Assembly (NCBI GenBank): GCA_035642125.1
Contig: DASQSZ010000505.1
Coordinates: 1 to 21,540 of the forward strand
Length of the DNA stretch: 21,540 nt
From: CALAED01 sp937891035
Lineage (GTDB): Bacteria; Actinomycetota; Actinomycetes; Streptosporangiales; Streptosporangiaceae
Direction of reading: 5' to 3'
Shown here: piece by piece, positions 7,846 to 15,841 of the stretch
How positions within the stretch are numbered: position 1 is the stretch's first letter
Layout: each line of letters starts with the position of its first letter
Made by a program: the position numbers and the translations under genes
The notes under the pieces: model-generated
What the model was told of the DNA's origin: nothing
The model's input: the letters and a program-made list of their open reading frames with translations, nothing else
Databases searched by the model: none

Positions 7846-8888
7846 CCGAGCCCAAGGTCCTCGAGGTGGCCGACCTCACCGTGGAGTTTCCGACCGAGGA
7901 CGGCGTCGTACGGGCCGTACGCGGGGTCAGCTGGACGCTGGGAGCCGGCGAGACGCTCGGCATCGTCGGCGAGTCGGGGGCGGGCAAGTCGGTGACCTCG
8001 CTCGCCGTCATGGGGCTGCTGCCGGCGGCGGCGCGGGTCAGGGGCTCGGTCCGCTTCGCCGGGCGGGAACTGCTCGGCCTGTCGGAGGAGGCGCTGAGCG
8101 ATGTCCGCGGCCAGGGCATCTCCATGATCTTCCAAGACCCGATGACCTCGCTCAATCCGGTCTACACGGCGGGGCATCAGATCATCGAAACGCTGCGCGC
8201 GCACCGGCGCGGCATGAGCAGGCAGGCGGCCCGCGAGCGCGCCGTCGAACTGCTCGACATCGTCGGCATCCCGAGCCCGGCGCAGCGCGTCGACAGCTAC
8301 CCCCACGAGCTGTCCGGCGGCATGCGGCAGCGGATCGTCATCGCCATCGCCATCGCCAACGACCCCGAGGTGATCATCGCCGACGAGCCAACGACCGCGC
8401 TCGACGTGACCGTACAGGCACAGGTTCTCGAAGCGCTCGAGCGCGCCACCGACGAGACCGGCGCGGCGTTGCTGCTGATCACCCATGATCTCGGCGTCAT
8501 CGCCGGGCACGCCGACCGGGTTGGAATCATGTACGCGGGGAAACTGGTCGAGACCGGCACCGTCGAGGACATCTTCTACACGCCGCGGATGCCGTACACC
8601 CTGGGGCTGCTGGGCAGCCTGCCCCGAATGGACCGCCCCGAAGGCAGGCTGACCCCGATCGCCGGGTCGCCGCCTTCGCTGCTCAACCTGCCGCCGGGCT
8701 GCCCGTTCACGCCGCGCTGTCCGCTGGCGGCCGACGTCTGCGACGCCACCGAGCCCCCGCTGATCGGCACCGGCCGGCCCGGCCACGACGCGGCGTGCCA
8801 TTTTCACGACCGGCTGGTCGACGCCGCGGCCGGCGAGGTGTTCGCCACCACGTCGGCCGACGCGGGCGGCGAGGGGAGCGCCCCATGA
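7842..8888 (+). CDS. ABC transporter ATP-binding protein, DppD/OppD family
   Basis: This 348-residue protein is one of the two ATPases that power the importer. Walker A is GESGAGKS at 43-50, the Q-loop is in MIFQDPMTSLNP, the signature is LSGGMRQR near 157-164, Walker B is VIIADEPT near 178-185, and the switch histidine is in LLITHDLG near 213. After the nucleotide-binding domain comes the oligopeptide-transporter C-terminal region with cysteines at 287, 293, 300 and 319 (GCPFTPRCPLAADVC, then AACHF). A low-complexity tail of about 25 residues follows. The ATG at 7842 overlaps the DppC-like stop. The open frame upstream is a shadow inside that permease gene. Confidence 0.95.
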   Translation: MTEPKVLEVADLTVEFPTEDGVVRAVRGVSWTLGAGETLGIVGESGAGKSVTSLAVMGLLPAAARVRGSVRFAGRELLGLSEEALSDVRGQGISMIFQDPMTSLNPVYTAGHQIIETLRAHRRGMSRQAARERAVELLDIVGIPSPAQRVDSYPHELSGGMRQRIVIAIAIANDPEVIIADEPTTALDVTVQAQVLEALERATDETGAALLLITHDLGVIAGHADRVGIMYAGKLVETGTVEDIFYTPRMPYTLGLLGSLPRMDRPEGRLTPIAGSPPSLLNLPPGCPFTPRCPLAADVCDATEPPLIGTGRPGHDAACHFHDRLVDAAAGEVFATTSADAGGEGSAP

Positions 8889-9964
8889 CCGCCCCGTCCG
8901 CGGCGGCCGCGCCGCCGTCTGATCCTGCCGGCGGCGCCGCCGACCGGCCGGTCCTGGAAGTGCGCGATCTCGTCAAGCACTTCCCCGTCCGATCTAAGAG
9001 CGTCATCCGGCGCCAGATCGGCGAAGTGCACGCCGTGTGCGGCGTCTCGTTCGACATCCGGGCGAACGAGACGCTCGGCCTGGTCGGCGAGTCCGGCTCG
9101 GGCAAGTCGACGACGGCGCGCACGCTGCTGAACCTGCAGCCCGCCACCTCAGGAGCGGTCATGTTCGCCGGCCGCGATCTGACCAAGCTCTCTCGCGCCG
9201 ACATGCGGCCGCTGCGCCGTGAACTGCAGATCGTGTTCCAGGACCCCTACGCCGCGCTCGACCCGCGGATCTCCGTCAACGAGATCGTGGCCGAGCCGCT
9301 GCGGATCCATCGGAGCTTCGGCGCCGACGGCCGTGGCCAGGTGCGAGAGCTGCTGCGGCTGGTGGGGCTCAACCCCGAACACGGCAACCGGTACCCGCAC
9401 GAGTTCTCCGGCGGGCAGCGGCAGCGCATCGGCATCGCCCGCGCGCTCGCCCTGCGGCCCAAGGTACTCGTGCTTGACGAGCCGGTGTCGGCGCTCGACG
9501 TGTCGATCCAGGCCGGCATCCTCAACCTGCTGCGCGACCTGCAGGAGGAGTTGGGCCTGTCCTACCTGTTCGTGGCGCACGACCTATCGGTGGTACGGCA
9601 CATCGCGCAGCGTGTCGCCGTCATGTACCTCGGCCGCATCGTGGAGATCGCGCCGGCCGCGCGGCTGTTCGGCAGCCCGGCCCATCCCTACACCCAGGCG
9701 CTGATCTCGGCGATCCCGCTGCCCGATCCGCGCCGGGAACGCGCCCGCCGGCGCATCCTGCTGACCGGCGACGTACCGAATCCGATTTCCCCGCCGAGCG
9801 GCTGCCGCTTTCGCACTCGCTGCCCCAAGTTCGCCGGTCAGCTCACCGAACCCGAACGGAACAAGTGCGTCGACGAGGTCCCCGAGCTCGTCGACCGCGG
9901 CACCGGCGCCCCCGTCGCCTGCCACTACGCCGAACCGCTCCACCTGCTCGATTCCCCGGCCTGA
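8885..9964 (+). CDS. ABC transporter ATP-binding protein, DppF/OppF family
   Basis: This 359-residue protein is the second ATPase of the importer. An Ala/Pro-rich leader of about 20 residues precedes the nucleotide-binding domain. Walker A is GESGSGKS at 68-75, the Q-loop is in IVFQDPYAALDP, the signature FSGGQRQR is near 174-181, Walker B with D-loop is VLVLDEPVSALD near 195-206, and the switch histidine is in FVAHDLSV. The insertion between strand 1 and Walker A (KSVIRRQIGEVHAVCGV) is typical of the OppF side, where the substrate group of DppD lacks it. C-terminal cysteines are at 307, 313, 328 and 346. The start overlaps the stop of the DppD-like gene. This is the last gene of the operon. 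No clear terminator follows in the short gap after it. Confidence 0.95.
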   Translation: MTAPSAAAAPPSDPAGGAADRPVLEVRDLVKHFPVRSKSVIRRQIGEVHAVCGVSFDIRANETLGLVGESGSGKSTTARTLLNLQPATSGAVMFAGRDLTKLSRADMRPLRRELQIVFQDPYAALDPRISVNEIVAEPLRIHRSFGADGRGQVRELLRLVGLNPEHGNRYPHEFSGGQRQRIGIARALALRPKVLVLDEPVSALDVSIQAGILNLLRDLQEELGLSYLFVAHDLSVVRHIAQRVAVMYLGRIVEIAPAARLFGSPAHPYTQALISAIPLPDPRRERARRRILLTGDVPNPISPPSGCRFRTRCPKFAGQLTEPERNKCVDEVPELVDRGTGAPVACHYAEPLHLLDSPA

Positions 9965-10041
9965 TCATCCGTTCTGGGTACGCTGAACGCTGAGTGTCCC
10001 TACGATGACTGGAGCTGAACGTGAGGGAGGAGTCACCGGAC

Positions 10042-10695
10042 GTGAGCACCGCCCCAGCTCGGTTCCACACGCTGCCGGACACGGCCTACAACCTGTGGGC
10101 ACGCGGCGAGCTGGCCGACCATCTCCACCTCCCCAACGACGGCACCAGGGTCGAGGTCATCGGGGGAGAAATCGTCGTGTCGCCAGGTCCGGACTATGCG
10201 CACAACGACATAGTCCAAGACGTCCAGCGCAGTCTGTTCGCCGCCGAGATGGCCAACCCGGCTTTCCCCTGGCGCTGCATCCACACGATGGACTTGGATC
10301 TCAGCGATATCCACGACGGATACATCCCGGATCTGGCGTTGCTGGACAAGGACGTCGCGAAAGCGGCACGCAAGGCGCGGCTCAAGCACATAGTCCCCAA
10401 GCAAGTCCAGCTGGTCGTCGAGGTCACCTCTCCGTCCAACGCCGGCAACGACCGGCGGCCGCGCTCCAGCCTGTCCATCAGCACCAAATGGAACGGGTAC
10501 GCCCGCGTAGGCATCCCATATTATCTGCTCGTCGACCAAGATCCGCGCGCTGCACAAAGCACCCTGTTCTCCAATCCGGACCGGAGCGCAGGCGAGTACA
10601 AACACCAGATGAGTTGGGAGTTCGCTCACACCATTCGGCTGCCGCACCCACTCGACTTCGACATCCCGACCGCTGATTGGGAGCCCTGGAAGTAA
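10042..10695 (+). CDS. Uma2 family (DUF820) PD-(D/E)XK nuclease-fold protein
   Basis: The 217-residue protein matches the Uma2/DUF820 family, predicted restriction-nuclease-fold proteins of largely unknown role that are abundant in actinobacteria and cyanobacteria. Visible marks are the first-half motif VEVIGGEIVVSPGPDYAHN, the metal-binding IPDLALLDKD, then VQLVVEVTSPSN with the second acidic residue, and the end of the core KWNGYARVGIPYYLLVDQDP. Between the VEV strand and the Lys helix there is a stretch NDRRPRSSLSIST that looks slightly longer than usual. Two GTG starts are possible: 10042 with GGGAGGAG 9 bases upstream, or 10021 with GGAG 6 bases upstream, which adds 7 residues. It converges on dapB with only 28 bp between stops. 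It is probably not functionally tied to the ABC importer. Confidence 0.88.
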   Translation: MSTAPARFHTLPDTAYNLWARGELADHLHLPNDGTRVEVIGGEIVVSPGPDYAHNDIVQDVQRSLFAAEMANPAFPWRCIHTMDLDLSDIHDGYIPDLALLDKDVAKAARKARLKHIVPKQVQLVVEVTSPSNAGNDRRPRSSLSISTKWNGYARVGIPYYLLVDQDPRAAQSTLFSNPDRSAGEYKHQMSWEFAHTIRLPHPLDFDIPTADWEPWK

Positions 10696-10723
10696 GCCTG
10701 CCGAACGGCGACACGGGCCCTCG

Positions 10724-11455
10724 TCAGCGCAGGCCGAGGAGCGGCTCGATGCCGACGGTGAGACGGTCGGGAAGCCCGGCGACCTGACGGACGGCCAGGA
10801 GGACGCCCGGCATGAAGGATTCGCGGCTGAGCGAATCGTGCCGGATCGTGAGGGTCTCACCGTGGCCGCCGAGCAACACCTCTTGGTGCGCGACCAGGCC
10901 GGACAGGCGGACGGAATGCACCCGCACCCCGTCGACGGTGGCGCCTCGGGCGCCGTCCAGCTGGGTGGTGGTGGCGTCCGGGGACGGCTCCTTGCGGGCC
11001 GCGGCGACCAACTCGGCCGTGCGCCGGGCGGTGCCGCTCGGAGCATCGGCCTTGCCCGCGTGGTGCAACTCGATGATCTCTACCGATTCGAAGAACGGCG
11101 CCGCCTGCCGAGCGAAATGCGTCATCAGCACGGCGCCGATCGCGAAGTTGGGCGCGATGAGCACATTGGCGCCCGCGTGATCGGCGAGCCAGCCGCGCAC
11201 CGTGTCGAGCTTGGCCGAATCGAAGCCGGTGGTGCCCACGACGGTGTGCAGGCCGTGCTCCACGCACCAGCGCAGGTTGTCCATGACGGCGGCGGGATGG
11301 GTGAAGTCGACCACGGCGTCGGCGCCGGCCAGCGGCTCGCGCGCGTCGTCGATGTCGACCGCGGCGACGAGCTCCATGTCCGCCGTTGCCTGAACGGCCC
11401 CGCAGACCTCGGCGCCGACCCGTCCTCGCGCCCCGAGCACGCCGACCTTGATCAC
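10724..11455 (-). CDS. dapB: 4-hydroxy-tetrahydrodipicolinate reductase
   Basis: DapB reduces the product of DapA with NAD(P)H in the diaminopimelate/lysine pathway, needed for cell-wall peptidoglycan. The protein shows the N-terminal dinucleotide-binding loop GVLGARGRVG, the segment VVDFTHPAAV and VVGTTGF, then IAPNFAIGAVLM. The catalytic signature is EIIELHHAGKADAPSGTARR, and the C-terminal part includes HQEVLLGGHGETLTIRHDS. Length (243 residues) is normal. The start chosen is GTG at 11455, because AGGAGG (11462-11467) lies exactly 6 bases upstream. The ATG at 11461 would touch that site with no spacer. The GTG start also gives MIKVGVLGARG, like mycobacterial DapB. It lies downstream of the M16 peptidase gene, as in Streptomyces, but about 260 bp away, so it may have its own promoter. 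Confidence 0.97.
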   Translation of the reverse strand: MIKVGVLGARGRVGAEVCGAVQATADMELVAAVDIDDAREPLAGADAVVDFTHPAAVMDNLRWCVEHGLHTVVGTTGFDSAKLDTVRGWLADHAGANVLIAPNFAIGAVLMTHFARQAAPFFESVEIIELHHAGKADAPSGTARRTAELVAAARKEPSPDATTTQLDGARGATVDGVRVHSVRLSGLVAHQEVLLGGHGETLTIRHDSLSRESFMPGVLLAVRQVAGLPDRLTVGIEPLLGLR

Positions 11456-11461
11456 CGTCAT

Positions 11462-11467
11462 CCTCCT
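11462..11467 (-). promoter_or_regulatory. Ribosome-binding site that decides the dapB start
   Basis: AGGAGG on the minus strand directly abuts the ATG at 11461 but lies 6 bases before the in-frame GTG at 11455. Normal spacing is about 5-10 bases, so the GTG is the more likely initiator. Confidence 0.7.
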
Positions 11468-11674
11468 GCTCTGGTGGTCCCTCGCCCGCTAGGAGGGTGC
11501 TGAACACCTGCCGCCGGCTGCTCGTCGCCTGGCCGGCGCCGCGCCGCGGTGTCCTCGGTCGACGGCCGACCAGGCCGCCTTCCTCCTCCGGCAACGCCGA
11601 GCCTACCGCCGCGGAAAGGGGCGCCACCGAGATCTGGTCGATGTTCGGCCCAAACCGCGAACGCGACCGCGGCA

Positions 11675-11705
11675 CGCTCGGGCCCGGCGGCGCCGGGCCC
11701 GAGCG
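11675..11705 (-). terminator. Perfect 14-bp hairpin just after the M16 peptidase gene
   Basis: CGCTCGGGCCCGGC (11675-11688) pairs without mismatch with GCCGGGCCCGAGCG (11692-11705), with a GGC loop. It begins 10 bases after the stop of the peptidase gene on the transcribed strand. No U-tract follows, which is common for actinobacterial terminator-like hairpins. It probably ends or protects the rpsO-pnp-peptidase transcript and separates it from dapB. Confidence 0.6.
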
Positions 11706-11715
11706 GCACGGGGCC

Positions 11716-13047
11716 TCAGAGGGTGAACTCGCGGTCTTCGAAGGGACCGACGACGGTGAGGGTCATGGGCTTGGCGAGAACATCGGCGGCCACGGACCGG
11801 ATGTCGTCGAGGGTGACCGCGTCGATCCTGGCGAGGACCTCATCAACCGAGAGGAGCTCCTCATAGACGAGCTCGCTCTTGCCGATGCGGCTCATCCGCG
11901 ATCCGGTGTCTTCGAGCCCGAGCACCATGGACCCACGCAGCTGCCCCTTGCCGCGCGAGAGCTCCTCGTCGGTGAGACCGTGCTCGGCGATCTTGCCCAC
12001 CTCGTCGCGGCAGATCGTCAGGACTTCGTCGATCTTTCCGGGCTGGCACCCGGCGTAGACGCCGAAGGTGCCCGTGTCGGCGTACTGCGAGGTGTAGCTG
12101 TAGACGGAGTAGGCAAGACCCCGCTTTTCCCGCACCTCCTGGAACAGCCGCGACGACATGCCGCCGCCGAGCGCGGAGTTGAGCACGCCGAGCGTGAACC
12201 GCCGGTCGTCGGTACGGGAGACCCCGATCGTGCCGAGGATGAGATTGGCCTGCTCGGTCTGCCGGGGGATGAGGCGTACCCCGGGGTTGGGCTCCGCGCC
12301 CTCGCCGCCGATGCGCGGCGGGCTGGGCAGTCCCTCCTGGCCGAGCACGCCCTCGAAGGCCTTGTCGACGTGCCGTAGCACCTCGTCGTGGTCGAGGTTG
12401 CCGGCGACCGCGACGACGAGGTTGGCGGGCAGGTAGCGCTCGCGGTAGTAGCGGCCGATGCCGTCGGCGGTCAGCGAGTTGATCGAGTCGACGGTGCCGA
12501 GGATCGGCCGGCCAAGCGGCGCGTCGCCGTACAGCGCCGTGGAGAACTCGTCGTGAACGAGGTCGCTTGGCTCGTCGTCGCGCATGGCGATCTCTTCGAG
12601 GATGACGCCGCGCTCGGCTTCGACGTCCTCCTCCTGGATCAGCGAGCCGGTGACCATGTCGGAGACGACGTCGACGGCCAGCGGCAGGTCGGAGTCGAGC
12701 ACCCGTGCGTAGTAGCAGGTGTACTCCTTCGCGGTGAAGGCGTTGAGGTCGCCGCCGACCGCGTCCACGGCCGCGGAGATCTCCAGTGCCGAACGCCGCT
12801 GGGTGCCCTTGAAGAGCAGATGCTCGAGATAGTGGCTCGCGCCGGCGTCGATGAGGTCCTCATCGCGCGAGCCGACGCCGACCCAAATGCCGACCGCGGC
12901 GGATCGTACGGTCGGCATGGTCTCGGTGACGACGCGCAGCCCTCCGGGGAGGACCGTGCGCCGGACCACCCCGGCTCCCTCGGCGCCGGGGTGGACGGTG
13001 TACGTCGTGCCAGGTCGCTGCTGCCTGGCCTGCAGGGGGGCGGTCAC
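11716..13047 (-). CDS. M16 family zinc metallopeptidase (processing-peptidase type)
   Basis: The 443-residue protein belongs to the pitrilysin/mitochondrial processing peptidase family M16. The inverted zinc motif HxxEH is present as HYLEH with His72, Glu75 and His76 in GASHYLEHLLFKGT. The third ligand region is AERGVILEEIAMRDDEPSD, about 75 residues later. The second, inactive half of the M16 fold includes GGGMSSRLFQEVREKRGLAY, which is also typical. It starts with GTG, overlapping the PNPase stop by 4 bp (GTGA). In Streptomyces a homologue sits in the same place between pnp and dapB. The natural substrate in actinobacteria is not established. About 25 residues before VVRRTVLPGGLRV are variable and the true start could be slightly internal. 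Confidence 0.93.
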   Translation of the reverse strand: MTAPLQARQQRPGTTYTVHPGAEGAGVVRRTVLPGGLRVVTETMPTVRSAAVGIWVGVGSRDEDLIDAGASHYLEHLLFKGTQRRSALEISAAVDAVGGDLNAFTAKEYTCYYARVLDSDLPLAVDVVSDMVTGSLIQEEDVEAERGVILEEIAMRDDEPSDLVHDEFSTALYGDAPLGRPILGTVDSINSLTADGIGRYYRERYLPANLVVAVAGNLDHDEVLRHVDKAFEGVLGQEGLPSPPRIGGEGAEPNPGVRLIPRQTEQANLILGTIGVSRTDDRRFTLGVLNSALGGGMSSRLFQEVREKRGLAYSVYSYTSQYADTGTFGVYAGCQPGKIDEVLTICRDEVGKIAEHGLTDEELSRGKGQLRGSMVLGLEDTGSRMSRIGKSELVYEELLSVDEVLARIDAVTLDDIRSVAADVLAKPMTLTVVGPFEDREFTL

Positions 13048-15521
13048 GAGTTGCGGTCGCCCTCGGCGTTGAACCCGTCACGGTCGCCGGACTCGCGTCC
13101 GGTATCGCGGCCCGCGGGCTCGGCGCCGCCGTCGTCGCGGCCCGCCTCGCGGACGCCACCACGGGTGCGGCGCCGGCGCGGCTCACGGCGTTCGGCCGAT
13201 TCGCGGTCGCCCCGGTCGCTGCGCTCGCCGCGGTCACCACGGTCGGCGCGGTCACCACGATCGGGGCGGTCGGCGCGGTCACCACGATCGGGGCGCTCCG
13301 CGCCGCCGGACGGGCCCTCGGCCGCCTCCCGCTCGATGACCTCAACGGGCACGAGCGACAGCTTGCCGCGCTGGTCGATCTCGGTCACCTCGACCTGGAT
13401 CTTCTCGCCCACCTTGATCACGTCGTCGACGTTCTCGATGCGCTTGCCGCCGTGCAGCTTGCGGATCTGGGAGACGTGCAGCAGCCCGTCCTTGCCGGGG
13501 AGCAGAGAGACGAACGCGCCGAAGGTGGTGGTCTTGACGACGGTACCGAGGTAGCGCTCGCCGATCTCGGGCATGTGCGGGTTGGCGATAGCGTTGATCG
13601 CCTGCCGCGCCGCCTCCGCCGACGGCCCGTCGGTCGCGCCGACGTAGATCGTGCCGTCGTCCTCGATCGTGATGTCGGCGCCCGTGTCGTCCTGGATCGA
13701 GTTGATCATCTTGCCCTTGGGGCCGATCACCTCGCCGATCTTGTCGACCGGGACCTTGATGGTGATGATCCGCGGCGCGTTCGGGCTCATCTCGCCGGGC
13801 GCCTCGATGGCCTCGCGCATCACGTCGAGGATCGCCAGCCTGGCCCCCTTGGCCTGCAGCAGCGCGGCGCCGAGCACCGAAGCCGGGATGCCATCGAGCT
13901 TGGTGTCGAGCTGCAGCGCGGTGATGACGTCACGGGTGCCGGCGACCTTGAAGTCCATGTCGCCGAAGGCGTCTTCGGCGCCAAGGATGTCGGTCAGCGT
14001 GACGTACTCATCGCCCTCGTTGATCAGCCCCATCGCGATGCCGGCCACCATCTCCTTGAGCGGCACGCCGGCATCGAGCAACGACATGGTGGATGCGCAC
14101 ACCGAGCCCATCGAGGTGGATCCGTTGGAGCTGACCGCCTCCGACACCTGTCGGATCGCGTAAGGGAACTCCTCGCGGGTCGGCAGGACCGGGATCAGAG
14201 CCCGCTCGGCCAGCGCGCCGTGCCCGATCTCGCGCCGCTTGGGCGAGCCGACCCGGCCGGTCTCCCCGGTGGAGTACGGCGGGAAGTTGTAGTTGTGCAT
14301 GTAGCGCTTTGTCTTTTCGGGGTTGAGCGTGTCGATCATCTGCTCCATGCGCAGCATGTTCAGCGTCGTCACGCCCAGGATTTGGGTCTCGCCCCGCTCG
14401 AACAGCGCCGAGCCGTGCACCCGCGGGATCACGTGCGCCTCTGCGGACAACTGGCGGATGTCCTTCAGGCCCCGCCCGTCGATGCGGATCCGGTCACGGA
14501 TGACCCGTTCGCGGACCAGCTTCTTGGTCAGCGCGCGGTAGGCCGCGGAGATCTCCTTCTCGCGGCCCTCGAAGTCGGGCAGCAGTTTGTCGGCGGCAAG
14601 CGCCTTGACCCGGTCGAGCTCGGCTTCGCGCGCTGCCTTGGCGGCGATTGTCAGCGCCCGCCGCAGCTCGTCGGTTACGGCCGCGGCGACCGCGTCGTAC
14701 ACGTCGTCCTGGTAGTCGGGGAACAACGGGTACTCGGCGCCCGGCTGCCCGGTCTCCTTCGCCGCGGCGGCCAGCCTGCTTTGCGCGGTGCACAGCACCT
14801 TGATGAACGGCTTGGCCGCCTCGAGACCTTCGGCGACGGTCTCTTCGGTCGGGGCCACGGCCCCGTCGGCGACGAGCCGCAGCGTGCTGGGGGTCGACTC
14901 GGCCTCCACCATCATGATCGCGACATCGCCGTCGTCGAGCACCCGCCCGGCGACGACCATGTCGAAGGTGGCGCGCTCCAGTTCTGGATGGGTCGGGAAG
15001 CCGACCCACTGCCCGTCGATGAGGGCGACGCGGACGCCGCCGATCGGGCCAGAGAACGGCAGGCCGGCGAGTTGCGTCGACATCGAGGCGGCATTGATCG
15101 CGACCACGTCGTACATGTGGTCGGGGTGCAGCGCCATGATGGTCTCGACGACCTGGATCTCGTTGCGCAGGCCCTTGACGAACGACGGGCGCAACGGCCT
15201 GTCGATGAGCCGGCAGGTGAGGATCGCGTCCTCGGACGGCCGGCCCTCACGGCGGAAGAACGAGCCGGGGATGCGCCCGGCCGCATACATGCGCTCTTCT
15301 ACGTCGACGGTCAGCGGGAAGAAGTCCAGATTTTCCTTGGGCTGCTTCGACGCGGTGGTGGCCGACAAGACCATCGTCTCGTCGTCCAGGTAGGCGACGG
15401 CCGAGCCGGCCGCCTGGCGGGCCAGTCGGCCCGTCTCGAATCGGACGGTCCTGGTCCCGAACGAGCCGTTGTCGATGACGGCCTCGGTGCTTTGCGCTCC
15501 ATCGATGCGCACAGCCTCCAC
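13044..15521 (-). CDS. pnp: Polynucleotide phosphorylase (3'-5' exoribonuclease/polymerase)
   Basis: PNPase degrades RNA from the 3' end using phosphate, releasing nucleoside diphosphates. In actinobacteria it also adds 3' tails and has been linked to ppGpp (older name GpsI). The 825-residue protein has the first RNase PH domain (about 15-150), the helical domain (about 240-320), and the second, catalytic PH domain (about 330-575, with GETQILGVTTLNM, GSPKRREIGHGALAERAL and SNGSTSMGSVCASTMSLLDAG). A KH domain with VIGPKGKMIN follows near 597-606, then an S1 domain (GERYLGTVVKTTTFGAFVSL) to about 725. The last 90 residues are a charged tail of R-G-D/R-A-D/R-P-D triplets. The GTG start has a strong AAAGGAGGT 5 bases upstream. 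It lies downstream of rpsO, the usual partner. Confidence 0.98.
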   Translation of the reverse strand: MEAVRIDGAQSTEAVIDNGSFGTRTVRFETGRLARQAAGSAVAYLDDETMVLSATTASKQPKENLDFFPLTVDVEERMYAAGRIPGSFFRREGRPSEDAILTCRLIDRPLRPSFVKGLRNEIQVVETIMALHPDHMYDVVAINAASMSTQLAGLPFSGPIGGVRVALIDGQWVGFPTHPELERATFDMVVAGRVLDDGDVAIMMVEAESTPSTLRLVADGAVAPTEETVAEGLEAAKPFIKVLCTAQSRLAAAAKETGQPGAEYPLFPDYQDDVYDAVAAAVTDELRRALTIAAKAAREAELDRVKALAADKLLPDFEGREKEISAAYRALTKKLVRERVIRDRIRIDGRGLKDIRQLSAEAHVIPRVHGSALFERGETQILGVTTLNMLRMEQMIDTLNPEKTKRYMHNYNFPPYSTGETGRVGSPKRREIGHGALAERALIPVLPTREEFPYAIRQVSEAVSSNGSTSMGSVCASTMSLLDAGVPLKEMVAGIAMGLINEGDEYVTLTDILGAEDAFGDMDFKVAGTRDVITALQLDTKLDGIPASVLGAALLQAKGARLAILDVMREAIEAPGEMSPNAPRIITIKVPVDKIGEVIGPKGKMINSIQDDTGADITIEDDGTIYVGATDGPSAEAARQAINAIANPHMPEIGERYLGTVVKTTTFGAFVSLLPGKDGLLHVSQIRKLHGGKRIENVDDVIKVGEKIQVEVTEIDQRGKLSLVPVEVIEREAAEGPSGGAERPDRGDRADRPDRGDRADRGDRGERSDRGDRESAERREPRRRRTRGGVREAGRDDGGAEPAGRDTGRESGDRDGFNAEGDRNS
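13205..13299 (-). repeat. 9-bp/27-bp tandem repeats encoding the Asp-Arg-rich tail of PNPase
   Basis: The segment is built from 9-bp units such as GGTCACCAC, GGTCGGCGC and GATCGGGGC (plus strand), which encode G-D-R, A-D-R and P-D-R triplets. Two stretches of 29 bp (13240-13268 and 13267-13295) are identical with a 27-bp period, showing recent duplication. Confidence 0.85.
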
Positions 15522-15526
15522 GGGTT

Positions 15527-15535
15527 ACCTCCTTT
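15527..15535 (-). promoter_or_regulatory. Strong ribosome-binding site of pnp
   Basis: AAAGGAGGT on the minus strand, 5 bases before the GTG at 15521, is nearly a full complement of the 16S rRNA tail. It fixes the pnp start. Confidence 0.85.
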
Positions 15536-15818
15536 AGGTTGGGCGTCCCCGCGACCGTCTTCCCGTGTGGCGATGCGCCGGTCTTCGATCGAAGCCCTCG
15601 GCTCGCCGTGCGCCGTGCCGGAATGCGGGCGGAGCGGGCGGCGACCCGGAGGCCACTACCGAGGACCGGCCCTCGACGAATCGGGTCGGTGGCCGCGGAG
15701 TGGGGCTATTCAGTTGGGCAAGGTGTTCAGTTGGCCTGAAGCCATGTGTGGACAAGGGAGCGCCGGGCACGGACCGCCCGCCCTCGGCACGCGCCGATGG
15801 GCTGGGTGAGCGGGCGAG

Positions 15819-15841
15819 CCGGCCAAGCCCGTTCGGGCCGG
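15819..15841 (-). promoter_or_regulatory. Hairpin candidate after rpsO (terminator or processing site)
   Basis: CCGGCC (15819-15824) and GGCCGG (15836-15841) pair perfectly around 11 bases that themselves contain CCC-GTTC-GGG. It lies about 48 bases after the rpsO stop on the transcribed strand and has no T run. It could attenuate read-through into pnp or be cleaved by RNase III. Confidence 0.4.

Noticed and set aside
10696..10723. Terminator between the converging Uma2 gene and dapB
   Set aside because: The 28-bp gap shows no stem of useful length and no T run.
11458..11709. 83-residue minus-strand frame between the M16 peptidase gene and dapB
   Set aside because: Its sequence is Gly/Arg/Pro-rich with no family match, no good ribosome-binding site, and it overlaps the hairpin and the dapB start.
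13205..13299. RGD motifs as integrin-type adhesion signals
   Set aside because: They arise from a simple triplet repeat in the tail of a cytoplasmic RNase, so an adhesion role is not credible.
13205..13299. Possible CRISPR-like array in the repeat region of pnp
   Set aside because: The repeats are short, in-frame and contiguous, with no unique spacers. They are coding repeats.
13452..15809. 785-residue plus-strand open frame opposite pnp
   Set aside because: It is the complement of a strongly conserved PNPase gene and has no recognisable protein sequence or ribosome-binding site.
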